Part shown: piece by piece, positions 12,094-25,200 of the stretch
Position numbering within the stretch: the stretch's first letter is position 1
How the letters are laid out: every line of letters starts with the position of its first letter
Assembly (NCBI GenBank): GCA_000727475.1
Contig: KL647295.1
Span: 1,450,843 to 1,514,842 of the forward strand
Length of the DNA stretch: 64,000 nucleotides
Reading direction: 5' to 3'
Source of the DNA: Sarcocystis neurona
Lineage: Eukaryota; Apicomplexa; Conoidasida; Eucoccidiorida; Sarcocystidae
Made by a program: the position numbers and the translations under genes
Notes under the pieces: model-generated
Told to the model about the DNA's origin: nothing
What the model saw: the letters and a program-made list of their open reading frames with translations, nothing else
The model's database searches: none

Positions 12094-13396
12094 AGCACCT
12101 CACAGCGATACTCCAAACACCCGCTTGCGCAACGTCGTCGATTGCTTGCACTACTGCTTTGATGTAGAAACACATAGCGAAACGAGAAAATTCCTCTTAA
12201 GCCGCATGCAAATCTTACAAAAGCTCGGTCAACACACATGACTGTTTAACGCTATGGTAAGACAGTGCAGGGTACGAGGGCGTGCATTGACGCGGTGGTG
12301 TACGTACGCCCCACACCTTCGTGTCTAGGGCACCAGCAATACAAAAAGGCGTGCCCTTCACTTGATGCCGCGCTGTTCTACCCAGTTACAACCAGAAGGC
12401 CTCGCACACACATAAGCATGCAACAGGTTATATATATATATATGGAGGAAGAGAGACCGAGACAGACAGACGTAGATATAGATATATATACATAGATAAA
12501 CAGATATATGTACTTGTCCGTATTCAGGGGCAACGCAGATATGCGTGTGTGATATAGGAGAGGCCCGCACAGGATTACAGGAGGAAGGTCACGTCGCACA
12601 CAGAAGCCGGCACCCCGTAGCATAGCGACCTGGTTCACCGACCTGTTGTACGCACTACTGCTTGCGGTTTTCACTACATACACATATACATATGTCTGCT
12701 GCCTGCAGTGTTGACTATACATATATACATATATATATAAAGATAGATAGATATCTGTGTGGAGAGGGAAGCTTCACAGAAAGACATGTGTATGTGTCCG
12801 CGTGCGTGTGTATAGAGATACATATGTGTGCGTACATAGGCGTGCGAGATCATACGGTATATACGGAAGTACACATCTACGGATATATATGTGCACGTCT
12901 GAGGGACATTCACGGATCGTCGAGACGTTGGCAGCAGCACAGAGAAGTCTTCTACAGGGACAACCAAGCCTGCGTGATTATGGAGAGAGGGACAGAGAGA
13001 GGAGCGTTGACTCGTGTTGCTGCTGCTGCGGAGCGACGGAGGAAGATGCTGCTGCGTCACGTATAAACGAGGAAGAACTAGCGAAAGTCGTAGTGCAGTT
13101 GGCGGCGTGAGGGCGCGCAAACTCCGGCGGTGCGTAGGAAGTGCGTACAGGGCCCCGCAATGAAGCGCCTCTATTACGTAAGCGAGCCGTAGGCAGCGTC
13201 AACAATACTGAAGGCGCTACGCAAAGTAGACGTCGTTGCAAGGAGGTCGCAACATAGAAGCCAACGACGTGGCCCTGCCATTGGACTGGGATGCTCAAGA
13301 GAAGCAGCCTGACCTCTGAGAGAATAGAGAAATGTTTGACTGGTTCTCGGTGAGGTCACAGGAGAGCAGCAGCTGCAGCGGAAGAGAGAGTGTGGA
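12094..13396. repeat. TA/CA microsatellites, no supported gene
   Basis: TATA and GATA-like tracts at 12430-12500 and 12720-12760, with CA/TG runs between. A plus-strand frame ends at 13110 with INEEELAKVVVQLAA and could be the 3' end of a gene, but nothing upstream supports it. Confidence 0.35.
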
Positions 13397-13425
13397 GTGA
13401 AAAAGAAAATGTGCGGCACCCGCGG

Positions 13426-13439
13426 GGTGTACGTACACC
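13426..13439. promoter_or_regulatory. 14-bp palindrome GGTGTACGTACACC, copy
   Basis: Exact copy. A 12-bp core copy follows at 13487-13498 and a one-mismatch copy (GGTGTATGTACACC) at 13608-13621. Core-to-core spacings are 60 and 122 bases, close to a 61-base period. Confidence 0.5.
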
Positions 13440-15823
13440 TGGCAGATGAGACAGTGGCACGTGCTGCAGCAGTCTGGTGTTTTGGTGTGTACGTACACCC
13501 CAGGGGAGGGGGAGAGGGCGTCAGCAGCGACACCGGTGGGAGCAACGGGGCCGTGCGTTCACCTGGAGGAAAGTGTGACGTGGATGCAGGTGACGCAGGA
13601 ACAACGGGGTGTATGTACACCGCAAGAAGGGAAGAAGCTTACAAGATGGACGCCTGCTGAGGCTGTTTCCTGTTCTTCACATCGTCGCCAACACGCGCGT
13701 CACCGTTGCCTGTCTGCGTCATCTTCGCGGCCACCGGTACTGTAGATGTGGGGTAGCTCGCGCCAGACGTGGGAAGCGCAAAGCAAGGAGCAGCCGCGGG
13801 AATAAAAAGAAGAATGCGGTGGTGGTCTGGAGTAGCAGGAAGGTGAGGAGGTCGTGCAGTCTTGGGAGCAGCCGCCGCAGCAGAAACGACAACAGCAGAT
13901 GCAGTAGGAGGAGGGTAAGGCGAGCTGAAGGCGGCAGGCGGAAGAGGGGACGCAACGAAGCAACACGTCGCTGCGGAAGATTGAGGGGAAGAGCAGTAGA
14001 GAGGAGCAGCAACAAAAGGACGACTACACCTGACACTCCTGCTGCTCCTTTCGGCAGAGCTGGTGGTGTGTCTGCAAGCAACAGCCGCTCTTCTGCTGCT
14101 TCCCTTGCTGCTGCTCCAGCCGCTGCTACTGCTGCAACGACGAGGGCGGCTTCTGCTGCAGTTGCTTGTTTCACTCGAACAATCGCTGCGGCGGCAGGCG
14201 TTACTGCTGCGGTAGCCGAACGCGCTGGTGAAGCACCCCACTGATAGCGGTGCTTGGGGGAGAAGTGCAGGGTTGCTGCAGTTGGGAGTAGCCGCTGCTG
14301 CTGGTGGAGAGAGTGGCTGCTTTTGCTGCTGTCTGCTGGAGCTCCTGGCAGTGAAGAACGCTAGGCGGCCAGCACGTGCTGCATCAGTCCCACCAGCAGG
14401 ACGACAGGAAGGAGGTGACGCCGAGGCGCAGAAGATGGAAAGCTGCCGCTGCTGCTGCTGTTCTCCTTGCAGAGCACTGGCGCAGGAGGAGAGAGGGAAG
14501 CAGTTGATAAGAAGCAGCGACAGCGAAGTCAGCAGCCGTTGCCTCTTCGCCAGCGCAGAGCGACGACGCGCTGCTGCTCGACGGCTACGCCGCCAGACGG
14601 TGAGCAGCAGCTGCAGCAGCAGTGCCTTCCCCCAAAGAAAAAAACAGAATTTCCACGCGGGACGCCCACCTCCTGTAGCTACTACCACTGCTGCTAGCGC
14701 AGCAATCGCCAAAGCTGGCTCGCCCGAAGCCGAAGCCGCTGCTGCTGCTCGTGCTACGGATGCTCCAGGAAACGCAGCAGCTGCAGCAGGTGCTGCTGCG
14801 GATTCTACTCCTGGTAATAACCTTTCGAGGCCTGTTAAGATTGCAGTGCCTCGTGCGCGGGGGGCTGCCGCTGTGACAGCCGTCGCTCCTTGTCCTCCCT
14901 CTCTCGATTTGGAGTTCCTTGGTGTCGGTGCTGCTGTGCGCCCTAGGGACGCCGTGGCGCTTTCTTCGACGACTGCTGCGCCTCCTGCCCGTGTTGCTCG
15001 TCCCACTGCGCCTCCTGCCGCTGCAAACGCTGAAGAAGGTGTCCCCACGATGGACTCTGCGGTGGTGGCTGCGGCTGGTGCTGCTGAGACGCTCCTCCGG
15101 CGGGCAGGGGAATCAAAACGAGAGTGACAGGAGAACTGCAACGGCAGGACGGGCACAGGACCGAGAGGTGCTGTGCTTGCCGCGCTGGCAGAAGCGCTGT
15201 TGCTGCTGCAGTTGGTCGTTTTGCGAGTCCCGGTGCAGCACTGCAAAATGCCAGTCCCCTTACTACAAATAGGTACCCAGCTGAAGCTTCGCGAGCTCTC
15301 CACAGACATGGTGTGCTGCTGCACATGAAGCAGCAGCCTGCGGTAGCCGCGGTAGCACCTCGTCAACGGCAGTGGCGGCACCCCTGCGGAAAAACGGCAG
15401 CAACCTCAGAAGGGCAGCAACAGCAGCGCCACGGCTGTTCTACGCGTTGGCATGCAGAAGAACCGATACACGTCTTTGAGGAGCGTGGGCTCCGGAGCAC
15501 CATATCGCGGTCGTGCGTGACACAGCAGCAACAGCAGCAACAGCTGGAGCGCCATACGCAGAGCAGGTGCTGTGTTGTGTCTCTGTGTAAAAAGACGTAA
15601 TCGAAGGACTGTAGAGGAAAGTTATTAGGAAGGGGTGTTGCTTTTTTTCGACAAAGGGTAACGTGGAGTCTACTGTCTGCCGTCTGTAGAAAGCGGTGGT
15701 CTGCTCCTCCTGCAGCAGTCTGCGGCTTGCAAGAAGACTCCTGCTGCTATGCGGCACGACTGCGCCGTCGCGTGCTGCTGTGCCATCGCCCTGCGGCAGC
15801 AAAAAGGCGCTGTACTTGTTCAG

Positions 15824-15837
15824 GGTGTACGTACACC
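15824..15837. promoter_or_regulatory. 14-bp palindrome GGTGTACGTACACC, copy
   Basis: Third exact copy of the palindrome, in CAG-rich DNA with no resolved gene. Confidence 0.5.
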
Positions 15838-18209
15838 GGAGAACGGTTGCACCACGGGTCGCTGCGTCCTGCGCCGACCGACGGTCAACAGCAGCACCAC
15901 AGCCTGGAAAAGGCACCAGCAGCAGCTGCAGCTGCACTTAGGGGGTACCACAGTAGTATCTTATTACACTGCCGCAGGAGCAGCACGCGGACAGCAGCTC
16001 GAATGAACGTAAAGCAGGGGAACAAATGAAAGAGGGAGAGGTAGTGGGCAGCAGGAGTGACCGCAGCCGTAGCTACATGCCTACATAGATGTGCACTGCG
16101 AAGACAAGCAGTGTGGTGTACGCACACCACACACGCGTGGGGGGTGTTGGAAGAAAAGAGCTGCACCCGTGTTTACCGACGAAAAAGCCTGATGCTACAG
16201 TGTGCGATGCTCTGCCGCAGCTGCACAGCCACTTGCAACCATCAGCGGCGCACCAGCACAGGTACTGCTGTTCGTAGCAGCACCCAGGATAGAGCAGTCA
16301 GTAACAGCAGCAGCGGGTGTGCAAACAAGAGGAGCAGCGGCACCGATGATAAGAGCACCGGCACAGGAATATGCAGCTCTTGTGCGCCGGCGACAGCGGC
16401 GACGACTATCCGGCTCATGCGGCTTCTGCTCTCCAGCACACCAGTGTTGCATCGCATGCTCCCTGCAGCTACAGCAACGACAGCGGCAAACGACGGCAAC
16501 CGCGTGACAGAACACCAACAGCAGCTGCAACAGCACGGCAGTACCTCAAGGAGTACGAGTGGCCACAGCACAGCAGTTGCAGCAGCAGCAACAGCAGAAG
16601 CAGCGAGAGCAGCAGCAGCAGCGAGAGCAACAGCAGCAGCGACAGCAACCGCATCCAGGGCAGCCGGCGCAACATCAGCAGCAGCAGCACCACAGGAACT
16701 GCAGCAGCGAAGGCAGCGGCAACAAAAGGAGCAGTCGGAGCATTACCAGCCACTTTGTACCGGCGTGTCGACGGAGCCGTAGTGAATGTCCGGTGCAGTT
16801 ACGCCCGCATATGCTCTGTTTTCAGTCTCGTCTGCATGGCTTGCGCGTGTTTTTGCGTCAACTGCTGCTACTGCTCTGCCGCCGCGCTGCGCAGCTTGTC
16901 GCGCATCTTCGATAGTTCTGCGTGGGTATCAACAGCTTCTGGAGAAGACAGCAGCAGGCACACGACTTACCGGCTTCATTTTGTGCTGCAGATGGACGTC
17001 AGCCGCAGCAGAAGAGCACTTCCTTCGGCGCTGCTGCTCTGCGACCGCTGCGCGCGCGTGCGGTGTACGTACACTGGAACTCATGCAGCTGCTGCTGTTG
17101 AGGCAGCTCCGGAGCCGTCGCAGAGAAAGCGGTAGCAGCAGCACCCCTGCGACTTTCTGTACGCCCCCGATGACTATCTCTCTTCTCCTCTTTATCTTCT
17201 TCCAAAGTAGCGGCCTGCTGCGTTCTTTTCGACACTTGGAGCAGCCGCTTCTTCTACGCTGCTGAAGCCGCTGCGCTGGTGTGCAGTAGCCCCTACTAGC
17301 CCTGCGCAGGACTGCTGCAGCTGTCGGTGGCCCGAGGCGTCATCAACGCTGCAGAAGTCCACATACAGGAGACGGTGAACTCTCCACGGTCGCTACCTCG
17401 TATTTCTTCCTCCTCCGCCGCTCTGAAGAATCCTCCGTGACAACTTTTTTAGCCTACGGGGAGGTACACACACTTCTCCCTCCTCCTCGGTCTACGCCGC
17501 ACCAGAGTGTGATACGCATCCGAATTATAGACGGCATATCCATCCATCCTGATACTTGTAGGTCGACTACGGGATCCATACGTAGATATGTGGATTGAGA
17601 GAGGGGGATAAAAGCACATTTAGATAGGACGGCGTCCGTGGACATAGGGGGCATACAGTCGTTCGTTTCTGTGTGACCCACACCTGAAGAGGAACAACAG
17701 GAGGTCTGTGTGTGTGTGTGTGTACGCCAGTACACACCCCTCGTCCTGGTCGATGCGTCTCCTGAAGGATTTCCACCTGGGTGAGAGAGGTGCGTGCCTC
17801 TCGCTCCCCTAGCGACAAGGGCAGCAGCCTTACTGACAGCAGAGAGCTGCAGGGGCGACGCAGCCTCGGGCACTGGGCAGCAGCGCGGCAGCGGCAATGC
17901 GAGGGTCGCTGGCACACGCCTGCGCTGCAGAAGACGAATTTTCCGTATCTCACGTAGCTGAAGCAGCGGCGTCCGCAACAGGAGCCGGGGTCACCGGTCC
18001 AGCTGGGTCTTGCAACAGGGCGGCAGCAGCAACAGCGCCACCAGGCTCGCACGCGTCGGGCTTTTTTTCGTCTTCTTGGTGTGCGTCGTGTGCTCCTTCT
18101 GCAGCAGCAGCAGCACCGAGCACGGGGGGGGGAGAGCAGCGCCAGAGCTACGGCTTCTTCCTTCCTGCCGCGTTGCAACTGCGTATCGCAGCAGCGCCCT
18201 ACCTCAGAG

Positions 18210-18536
18210 ATGTCCTCGGCGTCCTTTGCAGCGACCGAACGCACGCGTAGCCGCAGCAGCAGCAGCAGCCGGCTGTGCCCACAGCAGCTGCCTTCCAGCC
18301 GGCGCCCGGATTGCAAGCAGTCCCCCATGGCCGCTGCCGCAGGAGTAGCGGCTACCCCTTACCGAGCCCCAAGGCCCCTTTCCAAGGAAGCCGCCCAGCA
18401 GCAGCCGCATCCGACGCAGCCGCCGCGTCGATCTAGGAGAGCAGGAACAGGATCGGCGGAGTATCAGCAACGTCCACGTAGCTCCAGGAGTCTCAACCCA
18501 GCAAGTGCAGCAGCAGAAGCTGCCGCGTCGGAATAG
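18210..18536 (+). CDS. Candidate Ser/Arg/Pro-rich frame, unknown
   Basis: Plus-strand frame starting MSSASFAATERTRSRSSSSS and continuing with Arg, Pro and Gln-rich sequence to a stop at 18536. The composition is that of a disordered RS-like region. The opposite strand is also open over the whole interval, so coding is unproven. It lies about 690 bases upstream of the first V-ATPase H exon on the same strand. Confidence 0.2.
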   Translation: MSSASFAATERTRSRSSSSSRLCPQQLPSSRRPDCKQSPMAAAAGVAATPYRAPRPLSKEAAQQQPHPTQPPRRSRRAGTGSAEYQQRPRSSRSLNPASAAAEAAASE

Positions 18537-19222
18537 CAGCAGCAGCAGCAACCCCAGCGTCGCAGCAGCAGCAGGGGCCAGACCTTGGGTAGAAACACTT
18601 AGAAGTCCAGCAGGGCCCGGTACTGGGCTGCCTACAGCTTCAAGACGCAGCAGCAACCCTTCTGGCGGCTGAGCCAGCAGCACGCAGGACGCTGCAAAAG
18701 AAGAAGCGGCAGCTGGCGTCCCGTGGACTTTGGGCAGCAGCACATGCCGCATTACCAGGAAAGCGGCAGCAGGTCGGCCCTTCAGCAGCAGCAGATGCAA
18801 GTACCGCGACAACAGCACCGCAGTAGCGAGTGCAAGAGCAACAGCAGCGGGACGACTGTCCGCTTGAGCAGCAGCAGCAGCATCAACCTCTGCAGCCCGT
18901 CCTGGTGACAACAGCAGGAGGGACGGAAGAAGCTGCAGGAGCAGCGCGGCGGCGCGGCGAAAAGACGTCTCGTGGGCAGGCGTGGTGGGTAATGACGCTG
19001 CAGCAGTCGCAGGAGAAGTCAGCCCATTCGTGCGGAACGTAGAGTAGGTGCAGCAGCAACAGCAGGAGAAGAAGGAGGAGGAGGAGGAGAACGAGGTGGG
19101 GGAGGTGGAGGAAGAGAAGGAGGAGGAAGAGCAGCAACACCAAGGGAGTGAAACAGACGCATGCAGCAGCAGCACTGCAGCACGGAGGGGCGCAGGGGTG
19201 TTGAACAGGTGAGGCAGGTAGA

Positions 19223-22200
19223 ATGAAAACAGCAGCAGAGGAAGCGGGTTCAGCAGCAGGACTTGCATCTGCGCCGCCTGCCGGTGGCGAAGCTACAGCC
19301 GTGGCAACAGGAAGACGCGATCTGCTGCAGCACGAGCAGCAGCAGCAGCACGCCCGAGACAGTCATCTGCCAGCACAGAGGATGCAGGAGAACGGAGGAG
19401 GTGCGGCGAACGCCCGAGGAGGAGGAGGAGCAGCAGCAGCAAAAGGAGGAGGAGGAGGGAAAACAGCAGCAGCGGCGCCGCCTTCGTCGTACAAGAGAGC
19501 GCCTCCTGGTGGGGACACGCATGCAGGAGCAGCGAACTACTCTGCCCGTATCGATTCGAACGAGCAAGTCAGCCTGCTCAACCGTCTCGCCAATGCCGAG
19601 GGCACGTCTCAGGTAATAATAATCAGCAGGAGCAGCAGGACCCAGGAGCGGGCAGCGTAGTCCCCTCGGACAGCAGCAGGAGAGCAGCTGTGAGGGAGCG
19701 GCGGCAGGGGAGGCAGCAGCAACTGCAAGAGCAGGCGAGTAGCAGTCGTTACGTGTCTGCAGTCACAACAGCAACGACAGCAGTGAGACAGCTGCAGGGT
19801 AGACGACAGAAGTGAGAGAAGGAGAGGCAGCTGCTGCCGAGCAGCAGGAGAGCAGCAGTGAAGCAGGAGCAGCAGGCGTGTGCCACGTACACCTTGGTGA
19901 GACTGCTGCAGCCGCTGAGGCAGCGAGGAGGCAGCAGCATCAGGTGAAAAGCTGATACGGAGGGGGGACAAGAGGAGGGACGCCCAGGCAGGGGGTAGGA
20001 GCAGCAGCAGCAGGAACTTGATGCTACGGCATCAGCTGCGGCAGCCGCTCAAGAAGGCGAGCATTTAGACGTCCCAGCACTGTCGGGAGACAGCAGCAAG
20101 CGAAGACAAACTTGTCGTAGAACGAACAGTCTAGCCGCCGTGTAGAGCTTGTACCTGGGGACGCGCAGTGGCGGTGGGGTTGCCTCTGCAAAAAAGAAGA
20201 AGCAGCGGTGGAGGGGGATGGGCGCTGCGTCTGTCTGCTCGTGTGTGTCAAGCGGCGAAGCGACACTGCGTTCGGTAGTGCCCTTCGGTTGGCCTACTGA
20301 TGGCGCCCCAGTGCTCAGTGTTGGCTTGCTGCTGCGCAGCACCGGGTCACAGGAGTTGCAGCAGGAAACCGCAAGGAGAGAGAAGCAGCAGCAGCAGGAA
20401 GAGGATGAGACGAGCCAGCTAGTTGAGCAGCAGCAGCAGCAGCACGAGAAGGGAGGGGGAAGGGGGGCAGCCGTAGGCAGGGAGTGGGACAAAGGAGAAG
20501 AGAAGCATCAGCAGTACGTTGGCCAGGAACATCAAGAACAGCACTGCAGCAGCTGCAGAGCAGGAACATACGTGCGTAGGAGCAGCGCTGTGGCACACAC
20601 AGGGAATGCAAAAACAGCAGCAGCCTGACAGGAGCAGAGGAGGATCGCAGCAGTTGAACAGGACCTGCAGCCGCAGACGGGCGTAACAGCGAAGAGACGG
20701 CAGCTGCGGCAGCAGACCAGGCGCGCGACGCCGGGAGTGACAGTGCTGCAGCACCAGCGTAACAGCACCATCCACACAGCAACAGTTGCGAAGCAAGTCT
20801 GTAGCAGCACCAGTATCAGCAGCAGCACCAGCACCAGCAGCACCAGCAGTACCAGCACCAGGAGTACCAGCACCAGCAGTACCAGCACCAGCAGCACCAG
20901 CACCAGCAGCACCAGCACCAGCAGCATCAGCACTAGCACCACCGACAGCACGAGCTGCAGCACCTGCAGCAGCACCAGCACCAGCACCAGCACCAGCAGC
21001 AGCACCAGCAGCTGCAGCCGCACGAGCAGCAGCAGCAGCAGAAACAAAGCACAGCAGTAGAACCGTAACAAATGACAGCAGCAGGGGAAGCCAGCAGGGG
21101 AAGGCAGAAAGACAGCTTGGACGATGCTCGGTTATTTTAACTCTCCACGTCAGACGTGGATACGTATGTGCGTATGGAATTGTACTGTACAACTCTACTC
21201 ACATAGGTGTATGTGTATATATAGAATATTTGTAGTGAACGGGAAAGGCTATACCAGTGCCCCGCTTGAGACTGTCGCTGTTGGCGCGTGTCGGCTGTTT
21301 GTTTATCCGACGGATGCACCGTCCTCCCGCGGTCCCGCCCGCCGCTCTTTCTGCTGCTGCCTTTCCTCTTCCTGCTGCCCCAGGGGCTGCTGTAAACCTT
21401 GGAATTTCTGTGAAGGTCAAGTCCTTCTGCTGTAATTTCTTCACGCTGCTATTGCTGTGCTTTGCTGATCCTGCTGCTGCTACTGCCGCATCCTGCTGCC
21501 GCTCCTGTTTGCTGCTGTTGCTCCTGCTGCGACGTCGTCCTACTGCTGCTGCTGCTTACAGGTAAAGCAAGACAAAGTCATGGCAGTGATGCCTGACTGG
21601 CGCACTCTTGAAGGCGCAGGATTAATTCCCCCGGGACTCTCGCGCGTTCTTTCGAAACTAAACTCCATGGACTTGGACGACTTCTCAGAGATGCTTTCTG
21701 CCGTACGCTTCTTGTTCTTCTTTCTCTTCTTCTGCGCTAACTTGCTCTTCAAACGCTGCACGTGTTCTTGGTGTTGCTGCTGCTGCAGCCCGGGCTGCTT
21801 GGACGGTGGGTACTGCTGCTAAGCGCGCTGCTCCTGCTGGTGCTGGTGCTGCTTTCCGTACTTTGGCTTCTCTTGCTGCTCCTGCCGCTCTTGCATCTCT
21901 TGTGTAGTCGTGTTTCTGCTGCCGCTGCTGGTGCGTTTGCTGCTGCTGCTGCCTATGCTACTGCTGCTGGCTGGCCTGCTGCTGTGGCTGTTACTGCTGC
22001 TACTGAGGCTTTGCTGCTCCTCCTGCCGCTGCTGTTGCTGCCGCTGCTCCTGCTATGACTGCTGCTGTGTACAGTGCTGTTGTGCGTGCTGTTGGTGTTG
22101 CTGTTGTTGATGTGCAGGACCCTGATTTGGTCCTGTGTTTGTTCGGCCTGCTGCGGCTGGAAAGTGAGGTTCATACGGTACAGTATGTCCTTACACTTTT

Positions 22201-25200
22201 CTGCGAGACCGTCCGAGGTAACTTAAGAGCTAGTGCTCTTTGCTCGGCTGCCTCAAATCGTGCTGCAGCAGTAGAAGGAAACCGCTGTTTGCGCGCTGTG
22301 CTTCTGTCCCTTTTAGGGTGCTGTGCTGGGGCCGTTTATAGCTACCTGTAGCTTCTCTCCAAGAGGCTGCCACTAGGCTGCGACGCTTCTTCTGCTGTCT
22401 CAGCTGGACAGCTGCTGCTGGAGAAATGTTGGGCCTCTTCTGTGCCTGTGGATACCGCTGCTCCTGGTGCTGCAAAATGCGCAGGGGCGCGCGGGCGTTG
22501 CGCTGCTGTTCCCCCATTGTGCTGCTGGGTTTTTTTTTCGAGCTGCTGCTGTATTTCCACGCCTGTTGCACGTGAGTGTGCTGTGTCAACATACGACGAG
22601 TGCGAGCCTTCTTCCTCCCGTTGGTGCTGCTGCTGCTGCTTTCGACAAGGGCTGGGTTATCACGCCTCTACTGCTGCTGGTTCTGCTGCACTTCCTCTCG
22701 GCTGCTGCCGTTGTCCTTGCAGCTCCTGCTATCGCCACTGTCGTCGGGGCTGCTGCGGGGTTGATGCTGCACTTCCTGCCGCTGCTGCTGCCGCGATCTG
22801 CTGCTGCTGGCGGGGCTGCTGTTGCCGTCGCTGCTGCTTTGGTGCCGCTTGCGAAGCCGAGTTGCTGTTTGCTGCTGCGATGGTATGCGAACATGTGTGG
22901 GGTGCAGACGACAGCAGCAAATACGAAGCACTCTGCGCCGCGCTGCAGAACGCGGACGTGTTTCAGACGTTCCAGCGCTTGCTGGAGTCTCCCAATCTCG
23001 GCTCGTACACTGCCGACCGAGCTGCGCTGCTGCTTTCTGGCCTCATGTGGTGAGCGGCAGAGACCAGTTGTCTCAGCATACGTGCAGCAACCACAGGGAA
23101 ACTGCCTTCCCCTGCAGCACCTACAGTTTTCCTCTGTGTACCCCTGCCTGCTGGTCGAGAGTCTGTTGCAGCAAAGCTGCCGGCTTGGACTGACGCGTGC
23201 GTCGTGTCGGGGCTGACCGAGCTGCCGGAACCCTGCTATTCTATCTCCTCCTCTTCTCTTGTTCACCTGCTGCCAGGCGCACGCGCACCGGTGCTGCTGC
23301 TGCTTCATCATCATTCTCGTGTGCTGCGCTGCGGGTGTCGACGACCCCGTGTGACACTTCTGCTGCTGCTGCTGCGCTCTGCTGGGGGGGTCGTTTTGGT
23401 GCGGCAGCGCCGCGTGCGTACTGCGGCTGGTGCTTCTGCTGCCGTTCCCTCGTGTGCAGCAGTGGTGGCGCTCCTGCCGCTGTCGCTGCTCGTGTGCACC
23501 CTGTCGTGTCACGCTGCTGCCGCGGCTGCCGGTCTGCCTCCCTCTTCTGTGTGTGGGGTGTACGTACAGCCGGGCGCGGACAGGCACCTTCACCGACGAC
23601 CAGGTCGAGTACTTAATCCAAGGCCTGATGATGCTGCACACGCGCAGCAGCCGCGGCGGGAGCAGCAACGGGAAATTTCTTCTCAGCGAAGCCGGACGTC
23701 TCGACGCCGCCGCCAATTTACTGAAAATCGGTGCGATGCCTGTGCTGCCCCACACGCCGCGTTCAAACGAAATGCATTGCCTTGTCTTGCTGTGTGCGTG
23801 GGTGTGTGTTAGATAAACCAGGACTACTTGAAGCGGCATGCACGTACACTTGGGATGCTGCATACTTATATGTGAACACAGGGCTATAAGGGGATGAAGG
23901 GATGAACAATGGGAGAGACATGAACAGGTATATTTGAATACATACATTCATATACATATTTATACGTGTATCAGGAACGCACACACACATGGGGAGTATA
24001 TATATATATATATATGGGGAATGTACATGTATATGGGGTATGCGCGTATTTATGTGGAACGCACGTGTAGATAGGGAATGTACGTATATATGGGGCATGT
24101 ACATATATATGGGAAATGTACGTATATATGGGGAACGTACATATCTATGGGGCATATACACGTATATATATGTGTATACGTATAACTGAACTGGTTGTAT
24201 GCCTCTGTGTTACTGTCTACATACGTTCACATCGGTAGATATTTATATATATATGTATATATACACATTTGAATGCGTCTACTTGTATACGTGTATTATC
24301 TGCGTAGAACTAGTTGGATGTTTGTTTCTGCATTTGCGGTTGTGTCGATAGAGAGCTGGGTACTGGGTGTAGAGAGATGCGGGGCGTGGAGTTACATGTG
24401 TAGATGTACGTGCGCTTCAGAGGGGTGCTGCTGTTTGTGTAGTTGTGAAGAAGAAGAACTTCTTTTCCAGTCGACTGCTGCCCGTGTTCGCGTGTCTCTT
24501 TTGGCTCGTATTTCGAAGATGGAGGGCTGCGTGTGCGGTAGCTTGTGAAAGGAGAAAGCAGAGGAAACCTGCTGCTGCGGAAGGAGGACTGCAGCGTCAC
24601 AGTCGCGCAGGGGATGTCTCTCAACTGCTGCGACAACTATTACAGCAGCAGACTACCGGCGTTCCAGACGGCAGAAAGAGACAGCTGCTCACTCCAGTAA
24701 TACTACTCTGCTTCGCGTGCCACCGTCCACGGCTCCTGCTGCTGCTGCTGCATCACATACGTGGTACTACTACGGCAGCGACGACGCCTGACTTCACAGC
24801 TGCGTCGCTCCATCGCTGTTCTCGCAACGTCAGATACTGCTGCTGCGTCGCCCAGGACGCTGCTGCTGTCGTACAGTCGCGGCTGCTGCTGCCGTACACT
24901 CGCGGCTGCTGCTGCAGCAGGCATAGATGATACTCTGGCGCATCATCTGTGCTCACGACGACGCGCTGCCGCTGCAGGAAGCTCCACCTGTGAGTCTCTG
25001 GTGCGGTGTTGCAGATCGCTACCGGCCGATGGTGTGGCAGTGCCGAGGCTTCCCTGACTTGTAAGTTCGTCTCAGGCGGAAGGCAAGAAGATTTCCCATA
25101 GGCGATTCCTGTTGCTTTCTCTCTCTGTCTCTGTCCTCTCCGCACTTTTCCCTGTCTCCTGGGTTCGTGTGGATAGTCGCGTATATACCCGCGGCAAAAG

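Larger units (their letters stand above)
13640..19222. other. CAG/CTG-dense DNA with unresolved open frames
   Basis: Both strands are open for hundreds of codons (13639-15381 minus; 14228-15127 plus; 16057-16782 plus; 18204-19268 minus). This comes from alternating CAG and CTG tracts, so length alone is not evidence. Good donors on the minus strand (CCG|GTAAGT near 16974, GAG|GTAGGG near 18205) suggest real exons, but I could not assemble a gene. A variant palindrome lies at 16115-16128 and a near-exact one at 17062-17075. Confidence 0.4.

Noticed and set aside
14228..15127. 299-codon plus-strand open frame
   Set aside because: Equally likely to be a compositional artefact; cannot be separated from the opposite strand frame.
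13639..15381. 580-codon minus-strand open frame
   Set aside because: Ala/Ser/Cys runs switch with the direction of CAG/CTG tracts, and a long plus frame covers the same DNA. No domain and no consistent splice sites.
20419..21192. Ala/Gly-rich minus frame (AGAGAAG repeats)
   Set aside because: Pure translation of the 15-bp minisatellite within V-ATPase H intron 1.
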